DNA from: JANYIP01 sp031394045
Lineage (GTDB): Bacteria > Actinomycetota > Actinomycetes > Prado026
DNA: 25,496 nucleotides
Assembly: GCA_031394045.1 (NCBI GenBank)
Contig: JANMWN010000174.1
Location: forward strand, 1-25,496
Direction: 5' to 3'
The notes below the pieces were generated by a model that worked only from the letters and a program-made list of their open reading frames with translations, ran no database searches and was not told where the DNA came from. Every line of letters starts with the position of its first letter. Position 1 is the stretch's first letter. A program made the position numbers and the translations under genes. Shown one piece after another: positions 14,411 to 23,106 of the stretch.

Positions 14411-15178
14411 ATGGCGAACAACGGCATCAGCCCACGGACGAACAAGGTCCCCATGGACTCGACGAGGAAGACCTCGTTGGTCGCGGGCATCTTCTACCTG
14501 ATCACGTTCATCTCGATCCCGACGCTGGCGTTGTACGGCAACGTCAAGACCGATCAGAACTGGGTCACAAGCGCGGGCAGCAGCACCAGCGTGCTCTGGG
14601 GCGCCTTCCTCGAGGTGATCGTCGCGCTGGCCGGCATCGGCACCGCGATCACGCTGTACCCGGTGGTCAAGCGGCAGAACCACGGCATGGCGCTCGGCTT
14701 CGTCGCCGTTCGTACCGTCGAGGCCGCCATGATCTTCACCGGCGTCCTCAGCCTGCTCTCCCTGGTACACCTGCGGCAGGGCCTCGGAGCATCGGGCGGG
14801 GACCCAGCCGCGCTCGTCACCACCGGCGCGTCGCTCATCTCGATCTACAACGGGACGCTCCTGCTCGGACAGACCCTGATGCCGTGCATGAGCGCGATCC
14901 TGCTAGGCACCCTGATGTACCGGTCCGGCCTCGTGCCGCGTGCCATCCCCCTGATGGGACTCATCGGCGCCCCCTTCCTGATCAGCTCCACTGTCGCTGC
15001 GTTCTTCGGGGTCATCCCTCAGCTGTCCGCGTGGTCGGCCGTCGCCACTCTCCCGATCGCGCTGTGGGAGCTCTCGCTCGGCATCTGGATGGCGTTCAAG
15101 GGTTTCAAGCCCTCCCCCATCACCAGCGGCCCGACCCCGGCCGGCACCCAGCCCTTCTTCAGCGCCGTCAGCGCCTGA
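14411..15178 (+). CDS. DUF4386 family integral membrane protein
   Basis: The 255-residue protein starts at ATG 14411 with AAGGAG about 9 bases upstream. It has about six hydrophobic segments: TSLVAGIFYLITFISIPT near residue 25, VLWGAFLEVIVALAGI near 62, GMALGFVAVRTVEAAMIF near 92, LISIYNGTLLLGQTLMP near 142, AIPLMGLIGAPFLISS near 178, and LPIALWELSLGIWMAF near 213. The RTVEAAMIF and YRSGLVPRAIPLMGLIGAP blocks are typical of DUF4386. The function of the family is unknown. It is frequently encoded beside ABC-2 transporters and LuxR-type regulators. The ABC ATPase gene follows after 31 bases, consistent with co-transcription. Confidence 0.88.
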   Translation: MANNGISPRTNKVPMDSTRKTSLVAGIFYLITFISIPTLALYGNVKTDQNWVTSAGSSTSVLWGAFLEVIVALAGIGTAITLYPVVKRQNHGMALGFVAVRTVEAAMIFTGVLSLLSLVHLRQGLGASGGDPAALVTTGASLISIYNGTLLLGQTLMPCMSAILLGTLMYRSGLVPRAIPLMGLIGAPFLISSTVAAFFGVIPQLSAWSAVATLPIALWELSLGIWMAFKGFKPSPITSGPTPAGTQPFFSAVSA

Positions 15179-15209
15179 CGAACCACGACACTCAGGACGA
15201 GAGATCACC

Positions 15210-16145
15210 ATGATCGAAGCGAAGAACCTGACCAAGGAGTACGGCGACAAGACGGCCGTCGACGACCTGACGTTCACGATCCGCCCAGGCATTGTGACCG
15301 GGTTCCTGGGGCCCAACGGCGCCGGCAAGTCGACAACGATGCGGATGATCCTCGGCCTCGACGCACCCACCAGTGGGACCGTCACGGTTGGCGGAAAGCC
15401 GTACCGCCAGCACGCCAAGCCCCTTCAGGTCGTCGGTGCATTGCTCGAGGCCCGGGCGGTACACACCTCCCGGTCCGCGTACCACCACCTGCTCGCCCTC
15501 GCGGCTACCCACGGCATCGCCAAGGCTCGGGTGCTGGAGGTCATCGACATGGTCGGTCTTCAGGACGTCGCCCACCAGCGGGCCGGTGGCTTCTCCCTCG
15601 GGATGGGACAACGGCTCGGCATCGCGTCCGCGCTGCTCGCCGATCCAGACACGCTCATCCTCGACGAGCCGGTCAACGGTCTGGACCCGGAGGGCATCCG
15701 CTGGATCAGGGACCTGCTCAAGGGCCTGGCCGCGGACGGGCACACCGTCTTCGTCTCCAGCCACCTGATGAGCGAGATGGCCCTGACAGCCGAGCACGTC
15801 ATCGTCGTGGGCCGGGGCCGGCTGATGGCCGACATGCCGATGTCCGAGCTGATCGCCCAGGCGTCGAGCAGCGCAGTCCTCGTCCGCTCCCCGGATGCGG
15901 CGGCCCTGGCCGATGACCTGGCAGGCACCGACGTCACCGTGTCCCGTCGAGATCACGACGCCCTGGAGGTCACCGGCCTCACGGCCGCACAGATCGGCGA
16001 CCGGGCCCGCGACCTCGGCATCAGCCTGCACGAGCTCGCTCCCAGGACCGCGTCCCTCGAAGAGGCGTTCATGGAGATGACCCGCGACGAGGTGGAGTAC
16101 CACGCCACGACCCCGACCAGCCAAACCCTCAGGAGAGCGTCATGA
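15210..16145 (+). CDS. ABC transporter ATP-binding protein
   Basis: The 311-residue ATPase has Walker A GPNGAGKS (34-41), the signature loop SLGMGQR (129-135), Walker B LILDEP (149-154) and the switch His185 in SSHL. The C-terminal 90 residues form the extra alpha/beta domain common in DrrA/CcmA-like exporters. It belongs to the single-ATPase plus ABC-2 permease exporter type (multidrug, antibiotic or lipid efflux). Its stop overlaps the permease start (ATGA), so the two are translationally coupled and form one exporter. The substrate cannot be deduced. Confidence 0.95.
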   Translation: MIEAKNLTKEYGDKTAVDDLTFTIRPGIVTGFLGPNGAGKSTTMRMILGLDAPTSGTVTVGGKPYRQHAKPLQVVGALLEARAVHTSRSAYHHLLALAATHGIAKARVLEVIDMVGLQDVAHQRAGGFSLGMGQRLGIASALLADPDTLILDEPVNGLDPEGIRWIRDLLKGLAADGHTVFVSSHLMSEMALTAEHVIVVGRGRLMADMPMSELIAQASSSAVLVRSPDAAALADDLAGTDVTVSRRDHDALEVTGLTAAQIGDRARDLGISLHELAPRTASLEEAFMEMTRDEVEYHATTPTSQTLRRAS

Positions 16146-16933
16146 GCACCGTCACTGTCCAGCCCGTCACCTCGGTCCGGGTGTTTCGCAGCGAATGGCT
16201 CAAGATGCGCTCGCTGCGCTCGACGACGCTGACCCTCGTCGCGGCCGTCGCCACGATGGTCGGTGCCGGCTGGATCATCGGCGCGGTCACCAACGGGTAC
16301 TGGTCCACGCTCCGCCCGGAGGAGCTGCTCACCTTCAGCGCCGTCGACCGAACCCTGGTCGGCTACAACCTGGCGCAGCTCGCTGTGGGCGTGCTCGGCG
16401 TCCTGCTGGTCACCGGCGAGTACGCCACCGGCATGATCCGGGCGACCTTCGGGGCGGTGCCACGACGGCTGCCCGTCCTGTGGGCCAAGGCTGGTGTGTA
16501 CGCCGGCGTGACCTTCGGGCTCATGCTGGTCGCCACGTTCGCCGCGTTCCTCGGAGGCCAGAAGCTCCTCGGTACGCACGGGACGACGCTGTCAGCCACC
16601 GGGGCGCTCCAGGGAATTGTCGGCGTCGCCGAGTACCTCACCCTGATCGGGGTGTTCGCTGTCGCACTCGGCTTCATGCTCCGGAGCACCGCAGGCGGAG
16701 TCGCCACCCTGTTCGGGCTGCTGATGGTCCTGCCGGGCCTTGGCCTGCTGCTACCGAGCAGCTGGCAGCTGCACCTGCTGCCGTACCTGCCCAGCAACGC
16801 CGGCGGCTCGATCATCAGCACGCACCCGGCCGCTGGCAGCCTGTCGGCCTCGGGCGGTCTGCTGGTCCTCCTCGCCTGGGTCGCCGCCGCCCTGCTGGGA
16901 GCCGCTGTGCTCGTCAAGCAACGCGACGCCTGA
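16142..16933 (+). CDS. ABC-2 type permease subunit
   Basis: The 263-residue membrane protein starts at ATG 16142, with AGGAGA 6 bases upstream inside the ATPase gene. About six transmembrane segments are visible: LTLVAAVATMVGAGWIIGAV near 35, LAQLAVGVLGVLLVTG near 80, AGVTFGLMLVATFAAFLGG near 120, YLTLIGVFAVALGFML near 163, LFGLLMVLPGLGLLLP near 190, and a C-terminal LLVLLAWVAAALLGAAVLV. The N-terminal VRVFRSEWLKMRSLRST is typical of ABC-2 permeases that interact with a DrrA-like ATPase. It pairs with the overlapping ATPase as an exporter. Confidence 0.92.
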   Translation: MSTVTVQPVTSVRVFRSEWLKMRSLRSTTLTLVAAVATMVGAGWIIGAVTNGYWSTLRPEELLTFSAVDRTLVGYNLAQLAVGVLGVLLVTGEYATGMIRATFGAVPRRLPVLWAKAGVYAGVTFGLMLVATFAAFLGGQKLLGTHGTTLSATGALQGIVGVAEYLTLIGVFAVALGFMLRSTAGGVATLFGLLMVLPGLGLLLPSSWQLHLLPYLPSNAGGSIISTHPAAGSLSASGGLLVLLAWVAAALLGAAVLVKQRDA

Positions 16934-16995
16934 GCAAGGACGTGCTCGACGGACGCGCTCGACAGGCTCGGCGCTTCGTGACACCGTCGAGCGAG

Positions 16996-18279
16996 ATGAC
17001 CGACCCCTCCGGCTCAGCAGGTGGCACCCCAACCGCCGTAGACCCTGAGGCGCCCGCGGCACGGCCGGTAGGAGGGGGTTTCGTCTCCCTGTACGCGCTG
17101 GCGTACATGAGCACCTGCCTGGTGTTCCTCGCGCCGGCCCTGGTCACCCTGGCGTTGAAGGTCAACTCGCTGGTGGGGATCGACCAGGCGCCGAGGAGCC
17201 TGGCGCTGGTCACCGGGATCGGCGCCCTGGTGTCGATGTTCGGCAACCCGTTCTTCGGCCGGCTGAGCGACCGCACCTCGTCGTCGTGGGGAATGCGGCG
17301 GCCGTGGATGCTCATCGGCGTGGTGGGGGGCTCGTGCGGCATCCTCGTCGTGGCGCTGGCACCCGGGATCCCGTTCGTGCTGCTCGGCTGGTGCATCGCC
17401 CAGCTGCTGTTCAACGCGCTGCTCGCCGCGATGGTGGCGGTGCTGCCCGACCAGGTCCCGGCCGCTCAGCGCGGTCGGGTCTCGGGTGTCCTGGGCGTAT
17501 GCCTCCCCGTCGCATCGGTGATCGGCACCTTCCTGGTCCAGCTGTTCAGCGGCCATCAGCTGGCGATGTTCATGGTTCCGTGCGCGGTTGGTGGGGTCTT
17601 CATCCTGCTCTTCGCGCTCTCGCTGAACGATCGGCGGCTGGTCGGTTCGGTCCCACCGCCGTGGTCTGTGCGCGAGCTGCTCAGCACGTTCTACGTCGCG
17701 CCGCGCAAGAGCCCGGACTTTGTGTGGGCCTTCGCCAGCCGCTTCATGTTCGTCCTGGCGTACGCCTTCCTGATCACCTACCAGGCCTACTACCTGCTGG
17801 ACAGGATCGGCAGCGCCGAGGCAGACGTACCGCACCAGATCTTCCTCAGCACCGTGGTCCAGTCCGTCGTCCTCGTCCTGGTTTCCCTTGCCGCTGGCCG
17901 GTTGTCCGACCGGACGGGCCGGCGGAAGGTCTTCGCCCTCGCCGCGTCGATCATCTACGGCCTGGCGATGTTCGTCGTCGCCATGGCCAGCAGCCTGACC
18001 GGCTTCCTCGTCGGCATGGCCGTCAGCGGGCTCGGCTTCGGCATGTACATGGCCGTGGACCTCGCGCTCGTCGCAGACGTGCTGCCGGACAAGGACAACA
18101 TCGCCAAGGACCTCGGCGTCTTCAACATCGCCGGCGCGCTTCCGTTCGCTCTCGCTCCAGCGGTCGCGCCGGCCATCCTGTCGCTCGGCGGCGGAAGCTA
18201 CGGCGTGCTGTACGCGGTCGCGGGAGTCTGCGCGATCGTCGGAGCCTTTGCCATCTTGCCCGTCAAAGGCGTTCGCTGA
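16996..18279 (+). CDS. MFS transporter (12-TM)
   Basis: The 427-residue protein starts at ATG 16996; the frame is open far upstream across the permease gene, but that part is out-of-frame shadow. The ribosome binding site is weak (GAGCGAG). Hydrophobic segments run throughout, with the MFS loop 2-3 motif GRLSDRTSSSWGMRRPW (from about residue 75) and its second-half counterpart GRLSDRTGRRK (from about 303). The extended SDRTSSSWGMRRPW form resembles SLC45/GPH-like sugar-type carriers more than classical drug exporters. The substrate is unknown. It lies 62 bases after the permease and 32 before the MalT-like regulator, which may control it. Confidence 0.9.
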   Translation: MTDPSGSAGGTPTAVDPEAPAARPVGGGFVSLYALAYMSTCLVFLAPALVTLALKVNSLVGIDQAPRSLALVTGIGALVSMFGNPFFGRLSDRTSSSWGMRRPWMLIGVVGGSCGILVVALAPGIPFVLLGWCIAQLLFNALLAAMVAVLPDQVPAAQRGRVSGVLGVCLPVASVIGTFLVQLFSGHQLAMFMVPCAVGGVFILLFALSLNDRRLVGSVPPPWSVRELLSTFYVAPRKSPDFVWAFASRFMFVLAYAFLITYQAYYLLDRIGSAEADVPHQIFLSTVVQSVVLVLVSLAAGRLSDRTGRRKVFALAASIIYGLAMFVVAMASSLTGFLVGMAVSGLGFGMYMAVDLALVADVLPDKDNIAKDLGVFNIAGALPFALAPAVAPAILSLGGGSYGVLYAVAGVCAIVGAFAILPVKGVR

Positions 18280-18311
18280 CCTGACAGGATGGCCTCTGAG
18301 ACGAGGTGGTG

Positions 18312-21056
18312 ATGGCGGGCCCGCTGCTCAAGACCAAGCTCCACGTACCCAGGCCGCGTACCGGGCTGGTGGCGCGTACGAGGCTCAGCGAGCGCCTCAG
18401 CCGTGGCGCCGAGTCGACCCTCACGCTCGTGTCTGCTCCGGCCGGATTCGGCAAGACGACGCTGCTGACCGAGTGGCTGGCTGTCGCGGCCGCCGGTGGA
18501 CGGGCCGTGGCGTGGCTCTCGCTCGACCAGCGTGACAACGAGCCCACGGTGTTCTGGAGCTACCTCGTCACCGCGCTCCGGACGGCAGGGCCAGGGGTTG
18601 GGGCGGGTGCGCTGGCCCTCCTGCAGCCGCCCCAGGCGCCGATCGACGCGGTGCTCGCCACCTTGCTCAACGACCTCCATGCGGTCTCGACCGACGTCGT
18701 GCTGGTGCTTGACGACTACCACGTCATCGACTCCCGCGAGGTGCACGAAGGCATGGCCTTCCTGCTGGAGAACCTGCCGGCGCAGGTCCACCTGGTGATC
18801 GCCAGCCGAACCGACCCGACCCTGCCGTTGCCTCGGCTGCGAGCCCGCGGCGAGCTCGTCGAGATCCGGGCGGCCGACCTGCGGTTCACTGCCGAGGAGG
18901 CCGCGGCATATCTCAACGAGGGGATGGGTCTGGCGCTGACGGCACAGGACGTCGCGGCACTGGAGGAGCGCACCGAAGGGTGGATCGCCGCGCTGCAGCT
19001 GGCAGCGCTGTCCATGCAGGGCCGGGACGACGTCGCGGCATTCATCGCCGGCTTCGCCGGGGACGACCGTTACATCGTCGACTACCTGGCTGAAGAGGTG
19101 CTGCACCGCCAGCCCGAGCCGGTCCAGCAGTTCCTGCTCCAGACCTCCATCCTCGAGCGACTGACCGGCCCGCTCTGCGACGCCGTCACCGGCCAGAACG
19201 GTGGCAGGGCCACGCTGACGGCGCTCGAGCGGAGCAACCTCTTCCTCGTCCCGCTCGACGACCGCCGGCACTGGTACCGGTACCACCACCTCTTCGCGGA
19301 CGTGCTGCGGGCGCACCTGCTCGACGAGCAGCCGGACGTCGTCGCCGTTCTGCACCGCAGAGCCAGCGACTGGTACGCCGCGAACGGCGAACCGGCAGAG
19401 GCGATCCGACATGCGCTGGACGCCCACGACTTCGAGCGAGCGGCGGACCTGGTCGAGCGGGCGATCCCGGTCATGCGAAGGACCAGGGAGGAGTCCGCCG
19501 TACTTGGCTGGCTGCGAGAACTTCCGGACGAGGTGGTCCGCGGCCGGGCCGTCCTCGCCGTCGGGTTCGCCGGGGCGATGCTGGCCGTCGGCGAGATCGA
19601 GGGCGTCGACGAACGGCTCGTCGACGCCGAGCGCGGGCTCGACGCAGGCGCTGAGATCCCGGAGCGATCAGACCCGACTCCGGCCGAGATCCTGGAGGAC
19701 GAAGAGCTCCGCCGACTCCCTGCGGTGATCGAGCTCTATCGCGCTGCACTGGGCCTGACCCGCGGCGACGGTCTCAGTACCGTCACGCATGCCCGACGGG
19801 CCTTCGAGCTGTCACCCGCCGACGACCATCTCAGCCGGGCTGGGGCCGCCGGCTTGCTCGGGCTCGCGTACTGGGCCGGCGGAGACCTCGAGGCGGCGCA
19901 TCGCTCGTACAGCGAGTGCGTGGAGGGCCTGCTCCAAGCCGGGCACACGGCCGACACCCTCGGCTGCGCGATCGCGCTGGCGGACATCCGGCGCACGCAG
20001 GGACGTCTCGGCGAGGCCATGCGCACGTACGAGCTGGCTCTTGCTCGCAACGACGGACTCGGCGATTCGGTTCTGCGTGGGACGGCGGACATCTACGTGG
20101 GGATGAGCGGCCTCCTGCTCGAACGCGGCGACCACCCTGCCGCGACGCAGGCGCTCGTGCGGAGCCAGGAGGTCGGCGAGCACAACGGGCTGCCGCAGAA
20201 CCGCTATCGCTCCCGGGTGGCGGCCGATCGGAACCGAGCGGCCGACGGTGATCTGGACGGCGCGCTCCACCTGCTCGACGAGGCCGAGCGCGTGTACGTG
20301 AGTGACTTCTTCCCCAGCGTACGACCGATCCCGGCGATGAAGGCACGCGTCCAGGTCGCTCGTGGGCAGCTGGGCGAGGCGCTTGGCTGGGCCCGCGAGC
20401 AGAGGCTGTCCGTCGAGGACGAGCTGAGCTATCTGCGCGAGTACGAGCACATCACCCTCGCCCGGGTGCTCCTGGCAGGTAGCGCGGAAGCAGGCTCGAG
20501 GCCCACGGCGATCCCCGAGGTGACACGGTTCCTGGAGCGCCTCGGGTCGGCGGCGCAGGAGGGGGCCAGGGCCGGGAGCCTCATCGAGATCCTGGTTCTC
20601 CTGTCGCTGTCCCACCAGTCAGCAGGGGATAGCGCTTCCGCGTTCGCGACGCTAGAGCGCGCGCTGACGCTGGCCGAGCCGGAGGGGTACGCCCGGGTCT
20701 TCGCGGACGAGGGAGCGCCGATGGCCGCGCTGCTCAAGGGGTTCGCGAAGCAGGGAACCGCCCGCGACTATGTCCGCCGCCTCCAGGCGGCGGACCTGGC
20801 GCCCGAGCAACGCCAAGCCGGCAAGGCCGCCCAGCAGGGTCTGATCGAGCCGCTGAGCGAACGCGAGCTCGATGTGCTCCGGCTGCTGGGAACTGACCTG
20901 GACGGTCCGGACATCGCCCGCGAGCTGTTCGTCTCGCTGAGCACCGTCCGGACGCACACCCAGAAGATCTACGCCAAGCTCGGCGTGAACAGCCGCCGGT
21001 CAGCGATTCGCGTGGCAGAAGAGCTCAACCTGCTGTCGCGAACCGCTGACCGTTGA
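18312..21056 (+). CDS. MalT-like LuxR-family ATP-dependent transcriptional regulator
   Basis: The 914-residue protein starts at ATG 18312 (GAGG 5 bases upstream; two GTG codons just before it are less well placed). The N-terminal STAND-type ATPase has Walker A APAGFGKTT (42-50) and Walker B LVLDDYH (131-137). A long helical TPR-like sensor region follows, with an Ala/Leu-rich helical repeat pattern from about 340 to 830. The C-terminal LuxR helix-turn-helix spans about 848-905 (LSERELDVLRLLG, IARELFVSLSTVRTHTQKIYAKLGV). Length and layout match MalT/LAL-type regulators, which oligomerise on binding ATP and an inducer. It probably regulates the upstream DUF4386/ABC/MFS genes. It converges with the DoxX gene, with only 8 bases between the stops. 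Confidence 0.93.
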   Translation: MAGPLLKTKLHVPRPRTGLVARTRLSERLSRGAESTLTLVSAPAGFGKTTLLTEWLAVAAAGGRAVAWLSLDQRDNEPTVFWSYLVTALRTAGPGVGAGALALLQPPQAPIDAVLATLLNDLHAVSTDVVLVLDDYHVIDSREVHEGMAFLLENLPAQVHLVIASRTDPTLPLPRLRARGELVEIRAADLRFTAEEAAAYLNEGMGLALTAQDVAALEERTEGWIAALQLAALSMQGRDDVAAFIAGFAGDDRYIVDYLAEEVLHRQPEPVQQFLLQTSILERLTGPLCDAVTGQNGGRATLTALERSNLFLVPLDDRRHWYRYHHLFADVLRAHLLDEQPDVVAVLHRRASDWYAANGEPAEAIRHALDAHDFERAADLVERAIPVMRRTREESAVLGWLRELPDEVVRGRAVLAVGFAGAMLAVGEIEGVDERLVDAERGLDAGAEIPERSDPTPAEILEDEELRRLPAVIELYRAALGLTRGDGLSTVTHARRAFELSPADDHLSRAGAAGLLGLAYWAGGDLEAAHRSYSECVEGLLQAGHTADTLGCAIALADIRRTQGRLGEAMRTYELALARNDGLGDSVLRGTADIYVGMSGLLLERGDHPAATQALVRSQEVGEHNGLPQNRYRSRVAADRNRAADGDLDGALHLLDEAERVYVSDFFPSVRPIPAMKARVQVARGQLGEALGWAREQRLSVEDELSYLREYEHITLARVLLAGSAEAGSRPTAIPEVTRFLERLGSAAQEGARAGSLIEILVLLSLSHQSAGDSASAFATLERALTLAEPEGYARVFADEGAPMAALLKGFAKQGTARDYVRRLQAADLAPEQRQAGKAAQQGLIEPLSERELDVLRLLGTDLDGPDIARELFVSLSTVRTHTQKIYAKLGVNSRRSAIRVAEELNLLSRTADR

Positions 21057-21064
21057 CCGGTTGT

Positions 21065-21652
21065 TCACAAAGCCCAACGGTGCTTGGTGACGAAGGGGAT
21101 GCGTGCCCAGCGGCGACCAAGGCCCCACGTCGTGCCCGCGTAGGTCAGGGCCAGCACGATCAGCACCAGACCCTCGAGGACGTGGTCGTCGACGATCGGG
21201 TTGTTCGAGCCGGTGGGGGCACCGGTCGAAGTGAACTGCGCCAGCGGGAAGGTGGCCAGCCACATGAATGCGACGAGCAGGACACCTGAGCTGGCGGCGA
21301 TCCGCATGGCGACACCGGCGGTGAGAGCGACGCCGATACCGAGCAGGGCGATCATGAACAGCGAGTTCGCCCACCAGGTACCGGCCATCGAGTGGAACAT
21401 CGACTGGAACGGACCGACGTCGACGGACGCGAGGAATCCCTTCGTCGGCGAACCTCCGTGGATCCAGGCCTTGGCCGACGGGGTGGCGTAGTGAAGACCG
21501 AAGGTCTTGTCGAGAAAGGCCCACAGGAAGATGAAACCAGCACCGATACGCAGTGCTGCCAACGCCTTTGCGGCTGTCGCGGTGATCATGTGGCCGGGCA
21601 TGCTGGCGAACTCGGTGTGGAGCGCGGGGTGGGTGTGTCGCTGGACGGTCAT
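21065..21652 (-). CDS. DoxX-family membrane protein
   Basis: The 195-residue protein starts at ATG 21652 with GGGAG 7 bases upstream. Four hydrophobic segments are visible: AALRIGAGFIFLWAFLDK near 33, SLFMIALLGIGVALTAGVA near 96, GVLLVAFMWLATFPLA near 122, and VLEGLVLIVLALTYAGTTWGL near 158. The RIGAGFIFLWAFLDKTFGL block and the closing NNPIVDDHVLE are typical of the DoxX/thiosulfate:quinone oxidoreductase-like group. Biochemical roles in this group range from thiosulfate oxidation to redox homeostasis; which applies here is unknown. It is a single-gene unit with its own leader containing an inverted repeat. Confidence 0.88.
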   Translation of the reverse strand: MTVQRHTHPALHTEFASMPGHMITATAAKALAALRIGAGFIFLWAFLDKTFGLHYATPSAKAWIHGGSPTKGFLASVDVGPFQSMFHSMAGTWWANSLFMIALLGIGVALTAGVAMRIAASSGVLLVAFMWLATFPLAQFTSTGAPTGSNNPIVDDHVLEGLVLIVLALTYAGTTWGLGRRWARIPFVTKHRWAL

Positions 21653-21669
21653 GACGGTCTCCCTCTCCT

Positions 21670-21708
21670 AGTTGGACCACGGAGACCGGATGGCTGGGTG
21701 TTCCAACT
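21670..21708. promoter_or_regulatory. Spaced inverted repeat in the DoxX leader
   Basis: AGTTGGACCAC (21670-21680) and GTGTTCCAACT (21698-21708) are 11-base arms matching at 10 positions, with a 17-base spacer. They lie 18-56 bases upstream of the DoxX start, so this is either an operator for a dimeric repressor or a hairpin in the 5' leader. Confidence 0.35.
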
Positions 21709-21803
21709 CGGGTGTCCTCTTCATCCTGGGAGGGACTGAGTTGTTGCACCAGTGCCGAACGTCCCATGCCGTGGACAGCCGGGACCTTGGAACTAGACGT
21801 TGA

Positions 21804-22034
21804 TCGCCCTGCGGTCCTCGCTACGGCAACGAGATGGACGCTCGTGCTGTCACGAGCCTCGACCAGGCGCTCGAGGACATCGGGCTGGCGGCCGAGGAGT
21901 CACCGGTTCGCGAGCTGCACGACTACTTCGCGTGGGCGACCACGACGTCGACGGCCGCGTACAACGACTCGGCCGACGACGTATCCGACGGGCTCGCGCT
22001 GCCACGATGGTCCTGGACAGGGCTGCGGGGCTGA
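21804..22034 (+). pseudogene. C-terminal fragment, possibly of a globin-like protein
   Basis: From the stop codon at 21801 the frame reads GPRYGNEMDARAVTSLDQALEDIGL, then LHDYFAWATTTSTAAY and DGLALPRWSWTGL, ending at TGA 22032. The amphipathic helices followed by a PRWSW tail look like the C-terminus of actinobacterial truncated-haemoglobin-type proteins. The heme-binding N-terminal two thirds are absent, and no ribosome binding site precedes the internal ATG at 21834. It is best read as a gene remnant. A short intact protein is possible, and the family assignment is from memory and tentative. Confidence 0.4.
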
Positions 22035-22085
22035 CGCCTCGCTCCGGCGCCGGCGGTCGGTCGGCCGTGCGTACCCCGGCGCGGA

Positions 22086-23015
22086 TCAGCCGAGGCGGAA
22101 CGGGGCAGGGCAGGCCTCGAGCTTGGGGACGCGTACGCGTGCGATGACGCTCCCAGGGCACGGGTGGCACGACTGCGCGATGCCGACGTCGCAGGCGACC
22201 GACAGGAAGATGAACGCGTCCTCGATCGTCCAGCCCCACTGGTCGACGAGCAGGCGGGCCGCCTCCTCGCACGCGAGCCGGATCGCTTCGTCCAGCGAGT
22301 CGTCGGTGACGCCGTGGGTGACCCACGAGTCCGCGAGCTCGGTGACCGGCCAGCGGGTCTGCTTGCCCTTGATGAGGTCGACCCTGATGAGGACGTCACC
22401 GTCGATCTCGACCCCGGTTCCGGAGACCTCGCCATCCCCCATCGACGCGTGCATGTCGCCGATCGCGAGCATCGCGCCAGGCTGGCGTACGGGGAGCATC
22501 ACGGTCGCGCCGGGGCCGTGCAGGGAGTTGTCGAGGTTGCCGCCGTGAGGACCGGCGAGGAAGTTGTTCGCCTCACCGCTCTCCGGCGCCACGCCGATGA
22601 CGCCCACCATCGGGCGTACCGGGAAGCGAACCCGGTCGTTCATGTGGACGATGCCGTTCTCGACGCGGAAGATCCGGGTGACCGGGGCCTTGACCTGGTC
22701 GATGAGCTGGCCCCAGCCGGGGATGATCATCCCGGCTCCCTGGCGACCGGGGTTGACCTCGATGAGCTGGACCAGGAGCGAGTCGCCCGGCTCCGCGCCC
22801 TCGACCGCGATCGGGCCCGTCGCGGCGTTGACCCGCTCCATGTCGAGCATGTCGGCCGTGATGTCCTCGCCCGTGACCTGGCCGTGGAAGCAGTCGTTCG
22901 TCTCGAGCCGGATGACGGCGCCGGGTGCCACGGTGACCACCGGCTTCATGTCCGCGCTGAACGCCCAGACCACGTCGTCGCGGGAGACCTCAGCGTCGGG
23001 CACGACTGCGGGCAC
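22086..23015 (-). CDS. Acetamidase/formamidase family protein
   Basis: The 309-residue protein starts at GTG 23015 with GAGGAG 5-6 bases upstream. Its length equals that of typical FmdA/AmdA proteins. Conserved blocks include ETNDCFHGQV (near 38-47), PGDSLLVQL, RPMVGVIGVAP, NNFLAGPHGGNLDNSLHGPGATVMLPV, AIGDMHASMGDGEVSGTGVEI and FIFLSVACDVGIAQSCHP. The family hydrolyses formamide or short aliphatic amides to the acid plus ammonia in the cytosol. A role in nitrogen scavenging is likely. The promoter region holds two direct repeats (23040-23070) that could be its operator. No amide transporter is adjacent. Confidence 0.93.
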   Translation of the reverse strand: MPAVVPDAEVSRDDVVWAFSADMKPVVTVAPGAVIRLETNDCFHGQVTGEDITADMLDMERVNAATGPIAVEGAEPGDSLLVQLIEVNPGRQGAGMIIPGWGQLIDQVKAPVTRIFRVENGIVHMNDRVRFPVRPMVGVIGVAPESGEANNFLAGPHGGNLDNSLHGPGATVMLPVRQPGAMLAIGDMHASMGDGEVSGTGVEIDGDVLIRVDLIKGKQTRWPVTELADSWVTHGVTDDSLDEAIRLACEEAARLLVDQWGWTIEDAFIFLSVACDVGIAQSCHPCPGSVIARVRVPKLEACPAPFRLG

Positions 23016-23039
23016 GGGGGCTCCTCTATCGGACGGTGC

Positions 23040-23070
23040 TGCATTGTCGGCGGCGGTCCTGCATTGTCGG
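23040..23070. repeat. Direct repeats with 20-bp period upstream of the amidase gene
   Basis: TGCATTGTCGG occurs at 23040-23050 and again at 23060-23070, embedded in longer similar blocks (GGTGCTGCATTGTCGG and GGTCCTGCATTGTCGG). The 20-base spacing, about two helical turns, and the position 25-55 bases before the GTG start suggest tandem binding sites for a regulator of the amidase. Confidence 0.5.
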
Positions 23071-23106
23071 GCTTCGTCGCTAAGCCTGGCAAGGGCCTCG
23101 CCACCC

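Noticed and set aside
16195..16995. N-terminal extension of the MFS frame back across the ABC-2 permease
   Set aside because: The extension is Arg/Pro/Ala-rich, out-of-frame permease DNA; MFS similarity starts only after 16996.
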